Assembly (NCBI GenBank): GCA_907163375.1
Contig: CAJQUW010007737.1
Span: forward strand, 434,001 to 498,000
DNA length: 64,000 nucleotides
From: Prostheceraeus crozeri
Taxonomy: Eukaryota > Platyhelminthes > Polycladida > Euryleptidae
Direction of reading: 5' to 3'
Shown: positions 53,655 to 64,000 of the stretch, piece after piece
Layout of the letters: every line of letters starts with the position of its first letter
Position numbering within the stretch: position 1 is the stretch's first letter
Made by a program: the position numbers and the translations under genes
Notes under the pieces: generated by a model
What the model was told of the DNA's origin: nothing
What the model saw: the letters and a program-made list of their open reading frames with translations, nothing else
Databases searched by the model: none

Positions 53655-54172
53655 AGAATTAGATTGTCTAATCGTATCACTTTGCTAGAAATGCAAGCTG
53701 ATTCAAAACGATGGCACATGCAGGAACTTAAATGGGCAAAAAGAAATTTTTAATACCTTGCAGAGATAGGAAAATAGTCGTGCGTCGCTTGCGGATTGCT
53801 CTGAATTCCTTCAAAATGCTCCGATCGCCACGATTCCTTCAGATTCGTAGAATTCAGATCATTGCGCAAAAGTTTTCTCGATAATGTTGGGCCCTCCGAT
53901 CTTTATCAAAAAAAGTTAGCTGGCGCATGAAAAAACGTTAACAAACTTCTCTGTATAACTTGACATCGACTGTGTCTCTTTGCTGTGTGATCCGGTTGAT
54001 AACAGTCACTGAAACTTTGCACAATTTGGCGTGTTTAATGTTGAACTGGCTGCTCATTGTTCGATTGCTATGGTATTATGCCAGCAGATTGTGTCATTTC
54101 ATTAACGTTGCATGTTCCAATGTTTCCTTTCTAGTCAGACAGAAGAAAAGACGACCTGTCTAATTCTGTTGT
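53655..54172. repeat. Dispersed repeat family, copy C, MITE-like
   Basis: Begins with CAGAATTAGATTGTC and ends with GTCTAATTCTG, a clear terminal inverted repeat. The body is nearly collinear with copy B (8567-9113) with small differences, so this is the best copy for defining the family ends. No target duplication can be named with confidence and there is no coding capacity. Confidence 0.65.
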
Positions 54173-55765
54173 ACCACTCAAGACCTCGCCTTTTCACAAT
54201 TCCGTTTAAAGAATTGAAAATGAAATGAACTTTCTTAAATTAATTGTCGTAAATAACGAGAAACCATGGAAGCTCTAGAGATAATTCATGCGGCTGTGTC
54301 GAACTGGAAGTGCACACCACGTTATTCATCCTTCATTAACTTTCCGGTGGTGTTTTGAGCATCTGTAACTCTTCTTAACCGACCTTTTGGCCTCGACGCT
54401 TGTACATCATTACTTTATCATATTCGGCTTGCTATTCGAGCTTGACCTCAGAAAATGTCATGGAAATGTCTCTTCGTGTCTGGCTTAGTAAATTTCACAC
54501 GCAAACGGATGGCAGTTGATGAATGGAAGCGATCCTGTCTGACTTCTTTCATTCATGTATTGACGATTTTACTTTCAATCTCCTGTCAAGCATTAATCTT
54601 TCCGTCTCAATTATTTTTAACCTAGGATTGTCCCTTGGAGAGGGCAGTAGCGAGTCTGTCTGTTATCAACTGTGTAATAGGAAGCTTACATTCATGGAGA
54701 TCTTCTTACTCATTAATTGAAATCGTCTCTTCCGAAAGGATGTTTCATGAAATTCTTCATCGAATTATTCAAATTGATTGTCATTTAATGATTCTTTTCA
54801 TAACGAGATATCATTATGTTTGCTCGACTGAATCGTACAAAAATTTCCACTTAATGCACAACAGCCCATAGTCCCTAATGAGCATTTGTGATAATCAGAT
54901 AAATGAAGAAAGTGTGAGCACTGAGCTTGATTTCTGCTCGATTCCTTGTCTAACAGAACTTTATCTCGATTGTCTGGTGATGCCAGATTGTCTGCACCGC
55001 GGACGTCGGCTGGATTCCTTGTCCAGATGGACTTGAGTTCTATTGCTTTGTGAGGCGAGCTCGTCTCCAGTGCGAATGTCTGTTCGATTCCTTGCCCGAG
55101 AGGACTTCAATGCTATTGCTTTGTGAGGCGAGCTCGTCTGCACCACGAACATCGGCTCAATTCCTTGTTCAACAGGACTATAGTTAGAATGCTTTCGATA
55201 CTAGGATGAACAACACTAATTTCGGGCTCGAAACACTCGAAACCAAGTCCGAGATCGATTCAGGTGAACATTATTCAACCATGGCTCGACTGTGGACAAG
55301 GATAGTAAGAAATTTGATAACAAAAACTCCACATTAACCTTGAATCGACTTGGAAGCTGCGAAGCTCCTCATTGACTAAGCGACTGTCCTCACAAGGAAA
55401 TTCCATCAGGACTGCCTATCAGACGTGTGATTGCAGTTCAGCGCTTCCCATTACACTTTCCGCCGTTTTCTTTGTTTCTTCTTCATTGTTTTGTAAAAAA
55501 TGATTTGAGGAAATGTCGTTTTGTCTTGACAATATCAGGGCATGACAGGACATCAACTTCCAACTTGAATTACATAACTGCTTCTAGAGCGACGAGTTCC
55601 TGAAATGAAGAGGTGAAAGATTATTAATCATCTTTGAACTTCTATCATCAATTATATCATCGAATTCTTATCTCTGTGAAGAAGAAACTTCCATTAGGAT
55701 ATTCTGTTTCGGTATGGAGGACTCCTCGGAGAATTTTTTTGGTTTCAGTTTGAAGGATGTTGCGT
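54173..55765. other. Non-coding stretch with a short local duplication
   Basis: Around 55020-55150 a segment with 'gtgaggcgagctcgtctscac' occurs twice about 75 bp apart, together with related 'tcgattccttg' blocks, a small degenerate tandem repeat. No gene recognised. Confidence 0.5.
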
Positions 55766-57567
55766 GAATGTTGTGGTGTTTGTGTTGGAGGATGTTGTGG
55801 TGTCGGTGTTGGAGGATGTTGTGGTGTCGGTGTTGGAGGATGTTGTGGTGTCGGTGTTGGAGGATGTTGTGGTGTCGGTGTTGGAGGATGTTGTGGTGTC
55901 GGTGTTGGAGGATGTTGTGGTGTCGGTGTTGGAGGATGATGTGGTGTTTGTGTTGGAGGATGTTGTGGTGTCGGTGTTGGAGGATGTTGTGGTGTCGGTG
56001 TTGGAGGATGTTGTGGTGTCGGTGTTGGAGGATGTTGTGATGTCGGTGACGGAGGATGTTGTGGTGTCGATGTTGGAGTATGTTATGGTTTCGGTGTTGG
56101 AGGATGTTGTGGTGTCGGTTTTGGAGGATGTTGTGGTGTCGGTGTCTGAGGATGTTGTGGTGTCGGTGACGGAGGATGTTGTGGTGTCGGTGTTGGAGGA
56201 TGTTGTGGTGTCGGTGACGGAGGATGTTGTGGTGTCGGTGTTGGAGGATGTTGTGGTGTCGGTGTTGGAGGATGTTGTGGTGTCGGTGTTGGAGGATGTT
56301 GTGGTGTCGGTGTTGGAGGATGTTGTGGTGTCGGTGTTGGAGGATGTTGTGGTTTCGGTGTTGGAGGATGTTGTGGTGTCGGTGTTGGAGGATGTTGTGG
56401 TGTCGGTGTTGGAGGATGTTGTGGTGTCGGTGTTGGAGGATGTTGTGGTGTCGGTGTTGGAGGATGTTGTGGTGTCGGTGTTGGAGGATGTTGTGGTGTC
56501 GGTGTTGGAGGATGTTGTGGTGTCGGTGTTGGAGGATGTTGTGGTGTCGGTGTTGGAGGATGTTGTGGTGTCGGTGTTGGAGGATGTTGTGGTGTCGGTG
56601 TTGGAGGATGTTGTGGTTTCGGTGTTGGAGGATGTTGTGGTGTCGGTGTTGGAGGATGTTGTGGTGTCGGTGTTGGAGGATGTTGTTTTGTTTGTGTTGG
56701 AGGATGTTGTGGTGTCGGTGTTGGAGGATGCTGTGGTGTCGGTGTTGCAGGATGTTGTGGTGTCGGTGTTGTAGGATGTTGTGGTGTCGGTGTTGGAGGA
56801 TGTTGTGGTGTCGATGTTGGAGGATGTTGTGGTGTCGGTGTTGGAGGATGTTGTGGTGTCTGTGTTGGAGGATGTTGTGGTGTCGGTGTTGGAGGATGTT
56901 GTGGTGTCGGTGTTGGAGGATGTTGTGGTGTCGTTGTTGGAGGATGTTGTGGTGTCGGTGTTGGAGGATGTTGTGGTGTCTGTGTTGGAGGATGTTGTGG
57001 TGTCGGTGTTGGAGGATGTTGTGGTGTCGGTGTTGGAGGATGTTGTGGTGTCGGTGTTGGAGGATGTTGTGGTGTCGGTGTTGGAGGATGTTGTGGTGTC
57101 GGTGTTGTAGGATGTTGTGGTGTCGGTGTTGGAGGATGTTGTGGTGTCGATGTTGGAGGATGTTGTGCTGTCGGTGTTGGAGGATGTTGTGGTGTCGGTG
57201 TTGGAGGATGTTGTGGTGTCGGTGTTGGAGGATGTTGTGGTGTCGGTGTTGGAGGATGTTGTGGTTTCGGTGTTGGAGGATGTTGTGGTGTCGGTGTTGG
57301 AGGATGTTGTGGTGTCGGTGTTGGAGGATGTTGTTTTGTTTGTGTTGGAGGATGTTGTGGTGTCGGTGTTGGAGGATGTTGTGGTGTCGGTGTTGGAGGA
57401 TGTTATGGTTTCGGTGTTGGAGGATGTTATGGTTTCGGTGTTGGAGGATGTTGTGGTGTCGGTGTTGGAGGATGTTGTGGTGTCGGTGTTGGAGGATGTT
57501 GTGGTGTCGGTGTTGGAGGATGTTGTGGTGTCGGTGTTGGAGGATGTTGTGGTGTCGGTGTTGGAGC
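55766..57567. repeat. 24-bp minisatellite, part 1 (about 75 copies)
   Basis: Unit 'gttggaggatgttgtggtgtcggt'. Most units differ by at most one or two bases (tttcggt, tgttttgttt, gtcgatgtt variants). All frames that avoid stops stay open because 24 is a multiple of three. On the minus strand one frame reads an 8-residue Ser/Thr/Asn/Asp repeat (SSNTDTTT), mucin-like in composition. The array continues at 61879 after the hAT insertion. Confidence 0.97.
57560..57567. repeat. hAT target-site duplication, left
   Basis: GTTGGAGC directly before the element matches GTTGGAGG at 61879-61886 in seven of eight bases. Eight base pairs is the hAT length. The sequence is part of the 24-bp unit, and the final C is a change from the unit consensus. 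Confidence 0.8.
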
Positions 57568-60500
57568 CAGGGCTGGGCACGGTTAACCATTCGCACGGTT
57601 GAACGCTCGGTTAACCGGAACCGCGCGGTTTAAGAGTAGTATCTACATAAGTAGCATCGTATTACCGAATTAGCCTACGTAGGTCTATCTATCGAAGGCC
57701 AACAAGGAGAGGACATAGCCTATTTTGTTACCTGTCTGTTTTTTGATAGCACACTCAGCATATATGGCATAAAATTGTAAAATATGATACTCTCTTTCAT
57801 TTTATTGTCGTGCTATTTTACACACTTTGCAATTGCACTTTTGCCTACAACCTCTAGGTTATGATGTGTGATGTCTCATTAAGGCTATGCTCTTGTTACA
57901 ATCGTGATGGTTTCAATTGTGATAGGCCCACATAGGCTTAGTTAAATAGTTTAGCCGCATTATACACCCGAATGTACTGTACATGAAAATAGGCATGTAC
58001 AAGCAAATTATGAATTTCATGTACCGGTACATACATTAGAAGCAGGACCCGACATACAAATATGTAATCGTGGTTTTTTTAACACAGGACCATTTCAAAA
58101 CAAATTCTAAATATATTCTTCATTTTACAGTGACAACAAAAGTTTCATGTTTTCATGTAAAAACAACTGATTCGAAGCATTTTTGAGGGACAGGCTCGAT
58201 CTCTGGGCACTGTAGATATTGCCTGAAGTGCTAAAAACACGCTCAGAGGCCGCACTGCTCGGTTGTATGGCAAGGATTGTTCTAGCAATTTTCCTAAGTG
58301 TCGGAAATCTCTCCTCCTTCCACCAAAGTAGTGGGTCGTCGTCTTTGGAGATCTCGATTGAATCCAAATTCCTGTAAGCCTCCAGCTCTGATTCGACAGA
58401 TTTCCCATCATTCTGCATGTGTGTCGAAGGTGGCGGAAACGGCAGAAGGTCCAGGACGCGATCCCTCGCGGAAACGCGTTTAGAATGAGCTGGCCGATCG
58501 CTTTGATGTGGGTCAGTTTCCTTTTCTGATGACGAGGCAGCCTAAAAAGTGAAGGCATTGAGACCTACTCAAAACAAATCTGATGTTGGCAGGAAATATA
58601 CATGTATATTCGCAGAATATAGGTCTACTTCACTAAAATGGGATTATTGTTCTTAACATCTCAAACTATTTTCATAACATTATAAGTCAGCATTTGAATG
58701 ATTACAAACAAAAAGAATTAAAGCATGCATGTGCTTACAACGATTAAATTGTACATGGCATACGCGTGCATGTGAATACTGATTTCATAGAGGATAATCA
58801 TTTTTCAAATATACCTATATCAAATATTTTTCTATTAGCCTTTTCTATAGGTCATGCTGTACATTCTTGTTTATAAGCTTACATGATCTGCAACATAAGC
58901 CACACAGATGTGTACAAAAATCTGAAAATTTCAAACTACCTAGATTATAAATTATATAGACACGAGGCCTACCTGCACAATAGTCGTTAATGTGCGCGTA
59001 AGTGTAAAGGATGCATTTATTGATGAATAGGCCAAGAAAAAGATATAAATATAGGCCTATACGTCATGCCTTTGCGAAACTCTTTTTGTAGCCCTATCAA
59101 TTTCCTAGCAACTCTCTTAAATCAAAATTTTACTTAGCACAGAGCTACTCACTTTTTACCCAGTAAATTTGTAATCAGATTTAGCTCTTGCAATCCTAAA
59201 GTACAACAAGCAAATGTTATTATTTTTCTCCTTTGTGTTCAGTAGCGGCGCATCTATGTTACTTAGCCTACAGTTACAGATCAACTCACTTTCGATTTAC
59301 TCATTTCGTTCATGACGCGTTCCCAAATCATTTTTTGACATCATTACTAAAGCATGAGAGATCCTTGAATCGCGGATCAAGGGCTGATGATAGAGAGTGT
59401 ACCGAATATTTGCCCAAAAATTCAGAATCATCCATGCAAAATCGTTGCTTGATCTCATCAATCAAGCATGATATGAATTTCAGACAAACTTCTTCTTTCA
59501 ATTCAGTCAAAGATGACTGCAATTTCTGAATTAGTGCAAAAAGTACTGGGTATACTTCGGTTATGACAATGAATGTTGACGTTTGCCAATAAGTGGTTAT
59601 ATCACACAAAATATCCAGTATATTGACCACTTCTCCAAGAATGTTCACATCGTCCACTCGAATGGTTTCTGAACCTTTCAGGTCTCGCTCTATGAGATCA
59701 ATGGCATTTTTCAAGTCAAGAAAACTACGAATCATTTCACAAGATGAGTTCCATCGGGTCGTAGAATTCATTTGCAGTCTGCGCTCCTGCATTGACGCGC
59801 TTAGTTCCCCCTTTTCAACCAGGTACTTGATAGCCTAAAACCAAAAATCATTCATTAAGCACCGCGGATCACAATCCCCAAGAATGAAAGAAGCATACCT
59901 TCGTTAGGTTCAATGTCAGGACCGTTGAAGTACGTATTTACACAACAACTTGTCTCAGCCGGTCCAACATCAGTGATAATCCAGATGCTTTGAGACTGTC
60001 CTTTATTGCCAAGTCAAACAAGTGGAGAAAACATCCGCAATTGTACATTATTTTCTCGCTATTACGTACTCCAGCGAGCATATTCGATGCATTATCGCTA
60101 GTACAGTTGAAGACCTGAAAATGTTGTCGCTATAGTTGAAAACTGCAAGTCAGGCGCTCTCTATGTCAGTGATTGTATTCAAAATATCTAAGCAGTGATT
60201 TCATTTGCAGCCTAGCCATTCTTAAAGTAAGAGCATGACTTTTTGATGAATATGTAGGTATCTTCATTCCTCGGCCGTTTTTATTCGGGTGCGAAAGGGT
60301 TAAAATGGTTAAAGCACATGGGCATCAATAATAAACCGCAAATAACACAGTTTCAAGCTAATATGCATACCGGTAGATCTCTTATAAAACCATCCCATAC
60401 ATGTGCATAATATAAAATGGACATCATACTAATACGTGTATCATCATAATAAGTGTATCCATTGTGTATCATATGCTCATCCAAGTCCTTGGCTCATCAC

Positions 60501-61878
60501 ACGAATATGTGCGAATGTCAATTAAAAAAGAAGCCAATATATACATGTACATACAGTTTCATAAACATCAATAAAGTACAGTATTGTCAAGGAGATGAAA
60601 GCATCATTCGATTTTATACGGTAGTATTAAAGTATGTCTACTCTACTACATGTAGCTACGTGACGTCTGGCAAAAAGCTAATTACATGAAGTCTCACCTT
60701 TGATATCTGGAATTGTTCCAATATTTCATCAATAGCTTGGCCAATGACTTTTGCACTGTGACGCTCGCTCAAGTACGATATTCCAAGGCAAGCATTTTGA
60801 ATCTTGAATCCAGTGGATATGAAATGAATAGTGACTGTTATGAAAGTATCCATCTTTAAGTCAGACCAGATGTCAGTTGTAATTGAAGACAGAGCGTCAT
60901 GATCCAAATTGTCCTTTACGTAAGTTTTGATACTTTGTAGTGCTTTCACATACTTTTCATTGATATGCGATGCAACTGTCTTGTGAGATGGAGTTATGTA
61001 ACCTGGTTCGAGCAAATTCAGCAGTCGCTTCATTCCTGGTTTCTCGGCGAAGGAATTCGGTAGGAGGTCATACGCGGCCGTTTCTGCTATCTGTTCAGTT
61101 ATTGCTCTGGCTCTATTTTCAGAGCATGGGCGATTCCGATTAGATGACAAAAAAGTGTCTAATTTTGGTTGCTTTGTCTTTGAAGAGACATAACTCACGG
61201 AGGAAGAATCGTTGCTGTCAATGTCCACATTCACAGACGTTTTCTTGAGTCGGCCGGCGGCGTCACGTTTTAAGTCAAAGGAGGTATTAATGATTGATTC
61301 GTGGGCATCACTCAAATGCTTCAACATATTTGTTGTGCTCCCAGAGTATGCGTAAGTCTTCTGGCATAACTTGCACTGTGACATTTTCTTTCCGTCTTTG
61401 ACAATAATGTCAAATTGCTTCCAGCAGGCTGCACTGCGCTAGCCGCTATTCCAGCTACTCGACATGGTTGTTCGTTGAAAATGAGCGCATCTGCTAACAC
61501 TAGAATTTCCCAAGGTCACCCACTCCTACCCACACCCACAACAATACGAGTTTGCATGACGTATGGTCTACGTTACTTGCATTGCGCTGTACATTCACCC
61601 ATCTAAATCACCATAGCTACCTCATAGACAATAACACAAATAAATCTCATTGGAAACAAGAGGCTCAGGCAAGCACGTCCTTGGCTCACAGGCTAACCGA
61701 TTTATGCTTGGGAATTGAATTTTAGCGCGCTGTCATACCACGTCAGGTCACGTGGCCACGAACACTATGTTACTATCAAAATGTCAAACCGCACGGTTGA
61801 ACCGTGGCTCGGTTCAACCGCACGGTTCAACCGGCGCGCGGTTCAACCGGTTGAACCGGTTAACCGTGCCCAGCCCTG
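57568..61878 (-). mobile_element. hAT transposon inserted in the 24-bp array
   Basis: 4,311 bp with inverted ends CAGGGCTGGGCACGGTTAACC / GGTTAACCGTGCCCAGCCCTG and an 8-bp target duplication. Near the ends are many 'cggttaaccg' and 'cggttcaacc' motifs, likely transposase-binding subterminal repeats. It encodes a spliced BED-finger hAT transposase on the minus strand. It splits a once-continuous 24-bp array, so it is younger than the array. Confidence 0.93.
58125..61384 (-). pseudogene. hAT transposase with BED zinc finger, spliced, probably inactive
   Basis: Four exons are visible. Exon 1 (60698-61384): BED-type finger CKLCQKTYAYSGSTTNMLKH...H, then the N-terminal hAT region with SSITTDIWSDLKMDTF; donor AAAG|GTGAGA. 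Exon 2 (59899-60114): NCTSDNASNMLAGV and CFLHLFDLAIKD, the RNase H-like core; donor GTATGC. Exon 3 (about 59320-59834): STTRWNSSCEMI and SALDPRFKDLS. Exon 4 (58125-58541): the hAT dimerisation region, DPLLWWKEERFPTLRKIAR and SSAASERVFSTSGN. Defects: a TAA in frame near the end of exon 2, a TGA in exon 3 before any good donor, and an in-frame TAG between an upstream ATG (61465) and the BED finger. The product would bind the element's ends and cut and paste it; this copy is probably non-autonomous. Confidence 0.85.
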
Positions 61879-61886
61879 GTTGGAGG
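61879..61886. repeat. hAT target-site duplication, right
   Basis: GTTGGAGG directly follows the CCCTG end at 61878 and equals the 24-bp unit consensus. Confidence 0.8.
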
Positions 61887-63834
61887 ATGTTGTGGTGTCG
61901 GTGTTGGAGGATGTTTTGGTGTCGGTGTTGGAGGATGTTGTGGTGTCGGTGTTGGAGGATGTTGTGGTGTCGGTGTTGGAGGATGTCGTGGTGTCGGTGT
62001 TGGAGGATGTTTTGGTGTCGGTGTTGGAGGATGTTGTGGTGTCGGTGTTGGAGGATGTTGTGGTGTCGGTGTTGGAGGATGTTGTGGTGTCGGTGTTGGA
62101 GGATGTTGTGGTGTCGGTGTTGGAGGATGTTGTGGTGTCGGTGTTGGAGGATGTTGTTTTGTTTGTGTTGGAGGATGTTGTGGTGTCGGTGTTGGAGGAT
62201 GTTGTGGTGTCGGTGTTGGAGGATGTTGTGGTGTCGGTGTTGGAGGATGTTGTGGTGTCGGTGTTGGAGGATGTTGTGGTGTCGGTGTTGGAGGATGTTG
62301 TGGTGTCGGTGTTGGAGGATGTTGTGGTGTCGGTGTTGGAGGATGTTTTGGTGTCGGTGTTGGAGGATGTTGTGGTGTCGGTGTTGGAGGATGTTTTGGT
62401 GTCGGTGTTGGAGGATGTTGTGGTGTCGGTGTTGGAGGATGTTGTGGTGTCGGTGTTGGAGGATGTTGTGGTGTCGGTGTTGGAGGATGTTGTGGTGTCG
62501 GTGTTGGAGGATGTTGTGGTGTCGGTGTTGGAGGATGTTGTGGTGTCGGTGTTGGAGGATGTTGTGGTGTCGGTGTTGGAGGATGTTGTGGTGTCGGTGT
62601 TGGAGGATGTTGTGGTGTCGGTGTTGGAGGATGTTGTGGTGTCGGTGTTGGAGGATGTTGTGGTGTCGGTGTTGGAGGATGTTGTGGTGTCGGTGTTGGA
62701 GGATGTTGTGGTGTCGGTGTTGGAGGATGTTGTGGTGTTTGTGTTGGAGGATGTTGTGGTGTCGGTGTTGGAGGATGTTGTGGTGTCGGTGTTGGAGGAT
62801 GTTATGGTGTCGGTGTTGGAGGATGTTATGGTTTCGGTGTTGGAGGATGTTGTGATGTCGGTGTTGGAGGATGTTGTGGTGTCGGTGTTGGAGGATGTTG
62901 TGGTGTCGGTGTTGGAGGATGTTGTGGTGTCGGTGTTGGAGGATGTTGTGGTGTCGGTGTTGGAGGATGTTGTGGTGTCGGTGTTGGAGGATGTTGTGGT
63001 GTCGGTGTTGGAGGATGTTGTGGTGTCGGTGTTGGAGGATGTTGTGGTGTCGGTGTTGGAGGATGTTGTGGTGTCGGTGTTGGAGGATGTTGTGGTGTCG
63101 GTGTTGGAGGATGTTGTTTTGTTGTGTTGGAGGATGTTTTGGTGTCGGTGTTGGAGGATGTTGTGGTGTCGGTGTTGGAGGATGTTGTGGTGTCGGTGTT
63201 GGAGGATGTTGTGGTGTCGGTGTTGGAGGATGTTGTGGTGTCGGTGTTGGAGGATGTTGTGGTGTTTGTGTTGGAGGATGTTGTTGTGTCGGTGTTCGAG
63301 GATGTTGTGGTGTCGGTGTTGGAGGATGTTGTGGTGTCGGTGTTGGAGGATGTTATGGTTTCGGTGTTGGAGGATGTTGTGATGTCGGTGTTGGAGGATG
63401 TTGTGGTGTCGGTGTTGGAGGATGTTGTGGTGTCGGTGTTGGAGGATGTTGTGGTGTCGGTGTTGGAGGATGTTATGGTGTCTGTGTTGGAGGATGTTGT
63501 GGTGTCGGTTTTGGAGGATGTTGTGGTGTCGGTGTTGGAGGATGTTGTGGTGTCGGTGTTGGAGGATGTTGTGGTGTCGGTGTTGGAGGATGTTGTGGTG
63601 TCGGTGTTGGAGGATGTTGTGGTGTCGGTGTTGGAGGATGTTGTGGTGTCGGTGTTGGAGGATGTTGTGGTGTCGGTGTTGGAGGATGTTGTGGTGTCGG
63701 TGTTGGAGGATGTTGTGGTGTCGGTGTTGGAGGATGTTGTGGTGTCGGTGTTGGAGGATGTTGTGGTGTCGGTGTTGGAGGATGTTGTGGTTTCGGTGTT
63801 GGAGGATGTTGTGGTTTCGGTGTTGGAGGATATT
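61879..63834. repeat. 24-bp minisatellite, part 2 (about 81 copies)
   Basis: Same unit, orientation and variants as 55766-57567. A one-base deletion at about 63120 ('ttgttttgttgtgttgg') shifts the frames that run through it. On the minus strand the Ser/Thr/Asn repeat frame begins in unique sequence at 63941 and runs 371 codons before changing character at the deletion. Confidence 0.97.
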
Positions 63835-64000
63835 CTGTTAATTGTTTCGATTTCTCTTGTATTTTCTTCGATCAGACATATAACTGGGATCTGTCTGAAC
63901 TCGTAGTTGACACGAAAGTTTGAACGGCGCTCGACGACCAAATGATTCGGCGCCGGTCAGTTGTCGACATGATGACGAAATGATGAATTTGTCTGCTGTT
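63835..64000. other. Unique sequence at the window end
   Basis: Open on the minus strand into the 24-bp array, with an ATG or alternative start near 63941, but no domain or splice support. Confidence 0.3.

Noticed and set aside
55757..63923. Plus-strand frames of the 24-bp arrays (Cys/Trp/Arg or Val/Leu/Glu repeats) as proteins
   Set aside because: They are repeat-derived frames of extreme composition; only the minus-strand Ser/Thr/Asn frame has a plausible composition and it is reported as a possibility, not a gene.

Overview
The window looks like a stretch of nuclear DNA from an aquatic invertebrate animal; I cannot name the species. Recognisable host coding sequence is very sparse: a few short exon-like pieces with GT-AG borders. 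Most of the window is transposons and tandem repeats. The two complete large transposons (Polinton and hAT) are animal-type and both keep target-site duplications.

Layout. 1-20.4 kb: mostly non-coding, with two possible small exons (124-205, 2150-2248), a dispersed inverted-repeat family (751-1369, 8567-9113, and again at 53655-54172), a decayed pogo/Tigger element (4068-5003), two short hAT-type elements (9957-10831, 15604-16717), a cluster of three long hairpins (9159-9496), two tRNA-derived sequences and a 27-bp AT-rich array. 20.4-31.8 kb: a satellite of about 172 copies of a 66-bp unit. 31.87-34.41 kb: two phase-compatible exons of a host gene (the second MAM-like), then a 45-bp minisatellite (34.54-35.24 kb). 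36.64-52.66 kb: a relic of a non-LTR retrotransposon split by a complete 15,620-bp Polinton/Maverick (adintovirus-like) element (36921-52540). 55.77-63.83 kb: one 24-bp minisatellite cut in two by a 4,311-bp hAT transposon (57568-61878).

The Polinton is the main system. It has a perfect 6-bp target-site duplication (AAGAGG), terminal inverted repeats of about 380 bp that carry a GC-rich hairpin, and the gene set of a virus-like transposon. Replication and integration are represented by a protein-primed DNA polymerase B, a retroviral-type integrase and a candidate sliding clamp. Capsid assembly and maturation are represented by a double-jelly-roll major capsid protein, a penton-like minor capsid protein, a packaging ATPase and an adenain-like protease. 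There are also two membrane-active-type proteins, a two-helix membrane protein, a fibre-like coiled-coil protein and two proteins of unknown function.

Unusual points: (1) a parvovirus-type phospholipase A2 domain is fused in frame to the integrase; (2) short GC-rich hairpins are scattered through this AT-rich element, inside coding sequences (always in frame) and just after stop codons, and they encode the linker of that fusion; (3) a fibre-like protein carries a motif otherwise typical of phage tail fibres; (4) an ORF has a sliding-clamp-like pattern; (5) protease, capsid, polymerase (twice) and ATPase genes are each broken by a small frame change in an A/T-rich run, so this copy is either disabled or carries sequencing errors.
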